From the NCBI RefSeq assembly GCF_000158095.2, contig NZ_CM011002.1, forward strand, positions 1,255,228 to 1,319,227: 64,000 nt of DNA, given 5' to 3'. Within the stretch, counting starts at the first letter, position 1, and each line of letters opens with the position of its first letter. This document shows positions 60,025 to 64,000 of this stretch, one piece after another. The notes below the pieces were generated by a model, which was given only the letters and a program-made list of their open reading frames with translations, searched no databases and had not been told where the DNA came from. Both the position numbers and the translations under genes were made by a program. This stretch comes from Roseibium alexandrii DFL-11. Its GTDB lineage: Bacteria > Pseudomonadota > Alphaproteobacteria > Rhizobiales > Stappiaceae.

Positions 60025-60045
60025 TAGTCGGAGACTTACTGTTAT
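60025..60045 (-). repeat. Repeated early-gene leader element, copy A
   Basis: On the plus strand TAGTCGGAGACTTACTGTTA and one more T; 19 of 21 positions equal copy B at 60779. It lies 18-38 bases upstream of the 60007 start, right after the stop of the GP88-like gene. Position and direction suggest a promoter or a translation or processing signal of the phage. Confidence 0.65.
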
Positions 60046-60752
60046 CAATGGGTCAAAAAGACCACGGCTTTTGTGCTTGTCCAGCATAGACCACAGGTGC
60101 CGCATGTATCGGTCTTTCCGGTCTGTTCAGGACAGATGAATGCTTGTTTGCTTTCCAGCAGGTCTGGAGCCTGTTCGTCATGCTCACTTAGAGCGCTGTT
60201 GGTGGCGTCGGTCCCGGCTGATATGCGGATCTGAAACCGTCCATCGGCACAGAGCCTTACCGATTGGATAGCATCGCCAATGGATGTCCCAATCTGGTGT
60301 GCGGTGTATCCGTAGACACGGAGCGCAGGAAACTTACCGAGCCATTTTGCCCATTGCGCAACGTAAGCCACATCAGGAAAATCACCAAGAACATGCAACC
60401 GCACCACAAAGCCGTCAGGGTGTTTTGCTTGATAGTGTTCCAGATCACGTTCCATTTGTTCAACAAGATGTTGGTCATAAGTGTACCTCACAGCGTTTCG
60501 CATGTTGTTGCCGTAGCAGTCAGCCCAGTGTTTACATGACCTTGGGCAAGTAGTCCGCTCTTCTAGTGTTACAGTCATGATAGGCATTCCCGCCCAATGA
60601 CCTTTTGTGACCTTCTTTCCGAGCTTTGTATTTGTGCTCTTCTTGATGACACGTTCGGTCTTTCCCATGCCGTCAGAGACGCTCTTGACCTTATTCATGA
60701 AGAGTGGACGGCCAGCCATAACGGCCAGTTCGGTCTTGGTAAGGTGTTTCAT
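60045..60752 (-). CDS. GP88-like cysteine-rich phage protein
   Basis: A 235-residue protein resembling the phage Gene Product 88 family. Start ATG 60752 follows AAAGGACC. Two cysteine groups are striking: TTCPRSCKHWADCYGNN (C-x3-C-x5-C) near residue 70, and at the C-terminus ICPEQTGKTDTCGTCGLCW (C-x9-C-x2-C-x2-C). Between them is a TIM-barrel-like stretch (VVRLHVLGDFPDVAYVAQWA, ALRVYGYTAH, RFQIRISAGTDAT). The pattern suggests an iron-sulfur or zinc enzyme; the reaction is unknown. Confidence 0.75.
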   Translation of the reverse strand: MKHLTKTELAVMAGRPLFMNKVKSVSDGMGKTERVIKKSTNTKLGKKVTKGHWAGMPIMTVTLEERTTCPRSCKHWADCYGNNMRNAVRYTYDQHLVEQMERDLEHYQAKHPDGFVVRLHVLGDFPDVAYVAQWAKWLGKFPALRVYGYTAHQIGTSIGDAIQSVRLCADGRFQIRISAGTDATNSALSEHDEQAPDLLESKQAFICPEQTGKTDTCGTCGLCWTSTKAVVFLTH

Positions 60753-60778
60753 AGTGTGGTCCTTTAGACTTGTCAATC

Positions 60779-60799
60779 TAGTCGGAGAGTTGCTGTTAT
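60779..60799 (-). repeat. Repeated early-gene leader element, copy B
   Basis: On the plus strand TAGTCGGAGAGTTGCTGTTA and one more T. It lies 27-47 bases upstream of the GP88-like start. See copies at 60025 and 61065. Confidence 0.65.
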
Positions 60800-60834
60800 T
60801 GAGAGGCACAAAAAGACTGTGCCCCCTGATAACG

Positions 60835-61038
60835 TCAACCGTTCATCGCAATGAGTTTTTTATCAATCCAGCCCTGAGTGAAGTCAGGAGCCGTTACGAT
60901 ACGAGCGTCGTATGGTCCGTTAAAACCTGATGTGATGTCCAGAAGCTCTTCTTTCACTGTCTCCTTGTCATAGTCACCGAATGTTATCTCCCAAGGAGCG
61001 TTGTATTCGTCTTGGACGATAAGCCAGTAGAAGCGCAT
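60835..61038 (-). CDS. Small phage protein, 67 residues
   Basis: Begins MRFYWLIVQDEYNAPWEITF, continues GDYDKETVKEELLDITSGFN and ends with GWIDKKLIAMNG. GGAAAGA precedes ATG 61038; in-frame sequence upstream lies in the AT-rich non-coding region and is rejected. It is the first gene after the non-coding segment, the position of the first early gene in a T7-like layout. Function unknown. Confidence 0.62.
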   Translation of the reverse strand: MRFYWLIVQDEYNAPWEITFGDYDKETVKEELLDITSGFNGPYDARIVTAPDFTQGWIDKKLIAMNG

Positions 61039-61064
61039 AACAGTGTCTTTCCGTGTTCGTTGTG

Positions 61065-61085
61065 TAGTCGTTGTGTTGCTGTTGT
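61065..61085 (-). repeat. Repeated early-gene leader element, copy C
   Basis: On the plus strand TAGTCGTTGTGTTGCTGTTG and one more T; 17 of 21 positions equal copy B. It lies 27-47 bases upstream of the 61038 start, the same spacing as copy B has to its gene. Confidence 0.55.
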
Positions 61086-61186
61086 TGAAAACAGTTATGA
61101 GTCCTTCCGAATCGGTAGGCAAGCAGTTTTTTCGAAAAAAATAGTGCCACAGTGGTAGGCGTTTGTTTTTATTAAATAAAATAATG

Positions 61187-61195
61187 TTATCCACA
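61187..61195 (+). promoter_or_regulatory. DnaA-box consensus match
   Basis: TTATCCACA, a perfect match to the strong DnaA box, directly next to the AT-rich run TTTTTATTAAATAAAATAAT (61168-61184 and on). Single copy, so an origin function is only a possibility. Confidence 0.45.
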
Positions 61196-61389
61196 GGCTG
61201 ATAAGAGCCTATTTCCGGCCGATTGGGACTCGTTACCAGCCCATTACCAACCCTTCCAACACGTCCATGCATTGCCCGGTTATGCCGTGCCAAGGTTCTG
61301 TTAGTCTGTTTGCCTACCTACCAGACGCGAGCATTTCTGCCGGGTCTAGCGTGTACCGTTAGAGAATGGGTCTAATCTGTGCCAACAGC

Positions 61390-61427
61390 TAAACGAAAAC
61401 CCAGCCAAGCGATCACCTGACTGGGTT
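61390..61427 (-). terminator. Strong rho-independent terminator at the end of the late phage genes
   Basis: On the minus strand AACCCAGTCAGG-TGATCG-CTTGGCTGGGTT forms a 12-pair stem with two G-T wobbles and is followed by TTCGTTTAG. It lies ~130 bases past the last gene of the terminase side and upstream of the first early gene. Confidence 0.78.
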
Positions 61428-61462
61428 CCAGAGTGTTTCATCTTTGCGCCACGCTGGCAGCA

Positions 61463-61535
61463 CCCCCACCCCCTCACCTCGATATCCTGGCGGGGGGCAT
61501 GGGGGGCGCGTGAGCTGCGGCTCGGGGGAAAAAGA
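61463..61535 (+). other. G-run tract at the late-gene end
   Basis: The plus strand carries runs of five or six G (GGCGGGGGGCATGGGGGGCG and later CTCGGGGGAAAAA), and the minus strand has GGGGGTGGGGG from 61463-61474. Such composition is unlike the rest of the phage and could form G-quadruplexes or mark a packaging or end-processing site. Confidence 0.5.
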
Positions 61536-61558
61536 GGTCACAAATCGCGAAGCAATTT

Positions 61559-61885
61559 TCAAAGTGCCTCTTTACAGCTCTCCTGGACCCCGAGAAGATA
61601 ATTCCCACGGATCATACGCCGCTGTAGCTCCTGCTCGTGAAGAGTCTCCCCACGAACCTCCTGAAGCCCCTCTAACCTCTCGATACGCCACTCCAAGTCC
61701 TCCGCACCCTCATGTACGCCAGAACCCTCTGAGAGGCCGTCAGGAAGCCCGAGGAACCTCTTCAGGAGTATCTCTGCCCCTTCGCATTGAACAGGTGACC
61801 ACGCCCCCTCAGAGGCGCTTACAGAGGCTGTCCCTGCCCCGACCAACATGACCGAGGCAGTGAGAAGGATCTTGAAGTGTCGCAT
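61559..61885 (-). CDS. Small exported phage protein (lysis region)
   Basis: A 108-residue protein with a signal peptide (MRHFKILLTASVMLVGAGTA, cleavage near SVSA) and a charged helical mature part that looks like a coiled coil (EDLEWRIERLEGLQEVRGET, LHEQELQRRM). AGAGGAT precedes ATG 61885. It directly follows the large terminase gene, where T7-like phages carry spanin or other lysis genes, so an o-spanin-like or Rz-like role is possible, but there is no lipobox and the match is only by layout. Confidence 0.6.
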   Translation of the reverse strand: MRHFKILLTASVMLVGAGTASVSASEGAWSPVQCEGAEILLKRFLGLPDGLSEGSGVHEGAEDLEWRIERLEGLQEVRGETLHEQELQRRMIRGNYLLGVQESCKEAL

Positions 61886-61916
61886 GGGTATCCTCTTGAT
61901 TCGACAACGAGACTCG

Positions 61917-63800
61917 TTAGGACTGATATACGTCCCTTGTGGCTCGTTCTTCAAGAGTCTCCCCTTCACGTCGCTTAGATCTCACACGGACGCCACCTTC
62001 CAGACAGCCCTCAATGAAGTCTTCAAGCTCAGCCATGAACTCGTCTTCCTTCATCGCAGCGACCGCTTGGTCAGCGTCGATCATCATGTTCCGGGTGTAG
62101 TGAGCGATGGCTCCTGCGAGGCTGTCTACGCCGTCGTCATGAGACAGGCAACCACGGTCCCTGGTGATGTGTGTGAGCTGATAGAGAACGCTGTAGACGC
62201 GCTCCTTATCGACGTCATGACGAAGCAATGACTCCGACACGACCAGCCTGTGAGTGGCTAGGACAGGCTCTAGAGTGTCGATGATCCGGGTCTCTTTCTG
62301 ACCCTTCGCCCATTCACTCTCGACGACTGTACAGCCTCCTGGCCAGATCTTACCGAGGATCGGATTGAAGGCAGATACCCACATCCCCTGACCGAAGTTA
62401 GGCTCGACCTCAACGGTGTTGACGTTGAACCGCTTGGCGTCCTTGGCGATGGCTACCATTGCCTTCTCAGGGTCTGCAATCTCAGCTCCCTGGTGGACCC
62501 AGTACAGGATCCCGTTAAGAGCCTTGAGGATGGTCCAAGAGGTCTCATCCTTGCCTCGTCCGGACGGGTCAACGAACAGCACTGACTGCTCGTAATCCCT
62601 CCACTCCTGGTCCACGAAGAGAGGACGCAGAAGGTAGTCCCCGGAGAAGCCCAGGTTGGGAATGTCCTTGATGACGTTTATCTTGTCTGAGTGACGTCCC
62701 CACTGGATCGTGACAGGAGCCTTCGTTGGGTTACACTCAAAGACGATGAGGTCGTGCTGCCTTAGCGGATACCGCTCAGCGTCCGATAGGGACGTGTCGA
62801 GCATGTACTGCAGGGCGAACGTTGACCGGCCCTTCGCCTCAATGGCGTTCATCTCTTCATCAGAGAACCGGGTGTCGATAGCGCGACCCTCACGAACCTC
62901 ACTACGGTCTCTCATGTACCGCAGGTAAGGAGCCAGGATGTCGATCTCTTCACGACCCTCAGTGATGAGGACGTAGTTCTTCCGCTTGTCTGCTGTCGGG
63001 TATCTCACCGGGATGCAGAAGCAGCTGAAGCCCATTTCGATGACGAGGACGTTGTAGACCGACTCCTCTGTCTGAGGTGTCCCCAGGAAGATGATGTCGC
63101 CCTTGCCGTGTTCTGTCTTGGTGACCGGAACGAAGTCCGACAGGACCACGTTCAAGATACGTTGACGAGCCTCTTCCGTCTTGGAGTTGCTCTCGATCTC
63201 GATGTCATCAGCAATGAGTGTCGTGGCACGGGAACCGGTAATCTGACCGGTGATGCCTCGTGCAGTGACGCTGTGGGACTGGGACAGCGATGCCCCGGCG
63301 ACGTCGAACTCGTCAGCCTTGTCTCGTCGTGTCGCGCCCTCCTGGCGGTCCCCTTCGAGCAGCCAACGGATCTCAGGCATCGACTGAATGATGCCCTTGG
63401 TCTGGTCAACGAACTGCTTCGCCTTGCCTGACGAGGCCGATACGACCATGACCTTCTCGTCCTTGGGGTTCCTCATCAAGAGCCAGATAACGAAGGCTGC
63501 AGTGATGTAGGACTTCCCCAGGCCACGGAAGGCGCGGATGATGTCTTCTCTAAGGCCCTTGTGTCGGACCTGTCTCTCTTCCTCTGAGAGCTTCTCCCAT
63601 TCTAGGGAGTCAGCGCCGTACTGTAATCGGTGAGCGATCTCGTACTGGGCGCGTGTTGGTTCTGGTAGCCCAAGGTGTTCCCAGACGCGGTCGAGGAAGG
63701 CTGTAAAGCTCTCATAGAGAGGCCAATCCTCTTCCGGTCGGGTAACCACCCAATGGGGATAGCGCTCACCTTCGATCTCGTAGGTAAGCGGTTCAAGCAT
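61917..63800 (-). CDS. Phage large terminase / DNA maturase B, T7 gp19 type
   Basis: A 627-residue DNA-packaging motor. The ATPase half has Walker A in IIRAFRGLGKSYITAAFVIW, Walker B LIADDIEIES and coupling region DIIFLGTPQTEES. The nuclease half has SVLFVDPSGRGKDETSW with the metal-binding Asp, and later VEVEPNFGQGMW and DDGVDSLAGAI. Sequence and length follow the maturase B of T7-like podoviruses rather than lambda- or P22-type terminases. ATG 63800 overlaps the end of the small subunit by eight bases. Confidence 0.9.
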   Translation of the reverse strand: MLEPLTYEIEGERYPHWVVTRPEEDWPLYESFTAFLDRVWEHLGLPEPTRAQYEIAHRLQYGADSLEWEKLSEEERQVRHKGLREDIIRAFRGLGKSYITAAFVIWLLMRNPKDEKVMVVSASSGKAKQFVDQTKGIIQSMPEIRWLLEGDRQEGATRRDKADEFDVAGASLSQSHSVTARGITGQITGSRATTLIADDIEIESNSKTEEARQRILNVVLSDFVPVTKTEHGKGDIIFLGTPQTEESVYNVLVIEMGFSCFCIPVRYPTADKRKNYVLITEGREEIDILAPYLRYMRDRSEVREGRAIDTRFSDEEMNAIEAKGRSTFALQYMLDTSLSDAERYPLRQHDLIVFECNPTKAPVTIQWGRHSDKINVIKDIPNLGFSGDYLLRPLFVDQEWRDYEQSVLFVDPSGRGKDETSWTILKALNGILYWVHQGAEIADPEKAMVAIAKDAKRFNVNTVEVEPNFGQGMWVSAFNPILGKIWPGGCTVVESEWAKGQKETRIIDTLEPVLATHRLVVSESLLRHDVDKERVYSVLYQLTHITRDRGCLSHDDGVDSLAGAIAHYTRNMMIDADQAVAAMKEDEFMAELEDFIEGCLEGGVRVRSKRREGETLEERATRDVYQS

Positions 63801-64000
63801 TCGCGGCGCGATACTTCTCTAGCTTGGATGAAAGGTTCTTCGCCATAGGGATGACGTTCTCGTCTTCCTCTTGTCCAGCGAAGTCCTTGGCGACTTTTGC
63901 AGCGACCGACAGGATCTGTGCCGGGGCCGGGGTACGGATGACTTCTCCGTCCTCTGATAACTTCTGCTCACCATTCTCAATCCGGTCGATCAGATCATCG
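63793..64000 (-). CDS. Phage small terminase / DNA maturase A, partial
   Basis: The frame is open from the right edge to a TGA at 63793, giving 69 visible residues: DDLIDRIENGEQKLSEDGEV, IRTPAPAQILSVAAKVAKDF, AGQEEDENVIPMAKNLSSKL, ending EKYRAANA. Position just upstream of and overlapping the large terminase, and an acidic helical sequence, fit the gp18-like small subunit that recognises the DNA to be packaged. The N-terminus is outside the window. Confidence 0.7.
   Translation of the reverse strand, partial: DDLIDRIENGEQKLSEDGEVIRTPAPAQILSVAAKVAKDFAGQEEDENVIPMAKNLSSKLEKYRAANA

Larger units (their letters stand above)
61039..61558. other. Large non-coding segment of the prophage, possible joined genome ends
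   Basis: This 520-base gap is by far the largest in the phage part. Leftward it holds, in order: a G/C-skewed tract (61463-61535), a terminator (61390-61427), a DnaA-box match (61187-61195), a TTTTTTCGAAAAAA palindrome at 61127-61140 and leader element C. A weak leftward promoter TTGCCT-17-CATAAC lies near 61090-61118. It separates terminase and lysis-side genes from early genes, where the physical ends of a T7-like genome would be joined. Confidence 0.55.

Overview
The window looks like the chromosome of a marine-type alphaproteobacterium, most likely in or near the Stappiaceae (Roseibium/Labrenzia group); that placement is inference. It rests on the coaD-ppi-ppi-queA-tgt order, an IalB-family protein, phosphatidylcholine synthase, a short DksA-like protein and an alphaproteobacterial GyrA with an acidic tail. 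The first ~55.4 kb is ordinary, densely packed host chromosome. From the tRNA-Gln at 55.41-55.48 kb to the right edge the DNA is the left part of an integrated phage.

Host region. The left end holds a partial membrane protein, an alpha/beta-hydrolase and a Tat-signal patatin. At 3.4-13.3 kb lies what looks like one leftward purine-catabolism operon: uraH, xdhA, xdhB, xdhC, then a nucleoside/purine-type ABC importer (ATPase, two permeases, BMP-family binding protein), closed by a terminator. A LysR gene sits upstream in the same direction. The gap between it and uraH carries two perfect palindromes, one with the T-N11-A form of a LysR site. From 14 to 30 kb follow a quinone oxidoreductase, phosphatidylcholine synthase, a DUF2182 membrane protein, a UbiH-type monooxygenase, an AEC transporter, a frameshifted LpxL/HtrB acyltransferase, a malyl-CoA-lyase-like enzyme, HspQ, IalB, a family-5 binding protein, a degenerate adenylate-forming protein, a receiver-like protein, a FrnE/DsbA protein and a JmjC-like protein. 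From 30 to 55 kb are housekeeping genes: eno, kdsA, galU, tgt, queA, two cyclophilins, coaD, gyrA, marC, guaA, an RsmB-type methyltransferase, guaB, rlmE and a Ppx/GppA protein. Small exported or regulatory proteins lie between them.

Phage region. Every convincing gene reads leftward. In transcription order from the right edge they are: a partial small terminase, a T7-type large terminase, a small exported protein, a strong terminator and a ~0.5 kb non-coding segment with a DnaA-box match. Then come about ten tiny genes, a GP88-like Cys-rich protein among them, followed by an XRE regulator, a small protein and a tyrosine integrase next to tRNA-Gln. This is the order expected if a T7-like podovirus genome (early genes and integrase at one end, terminase at the other) circularised and recombined at an attP beside the integrase. 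The RNA polymerase, replication and structural genes should then lie beyond the right edge, and the non-coding 61.0-61.6 kb segment would be the joined phage genome ends.
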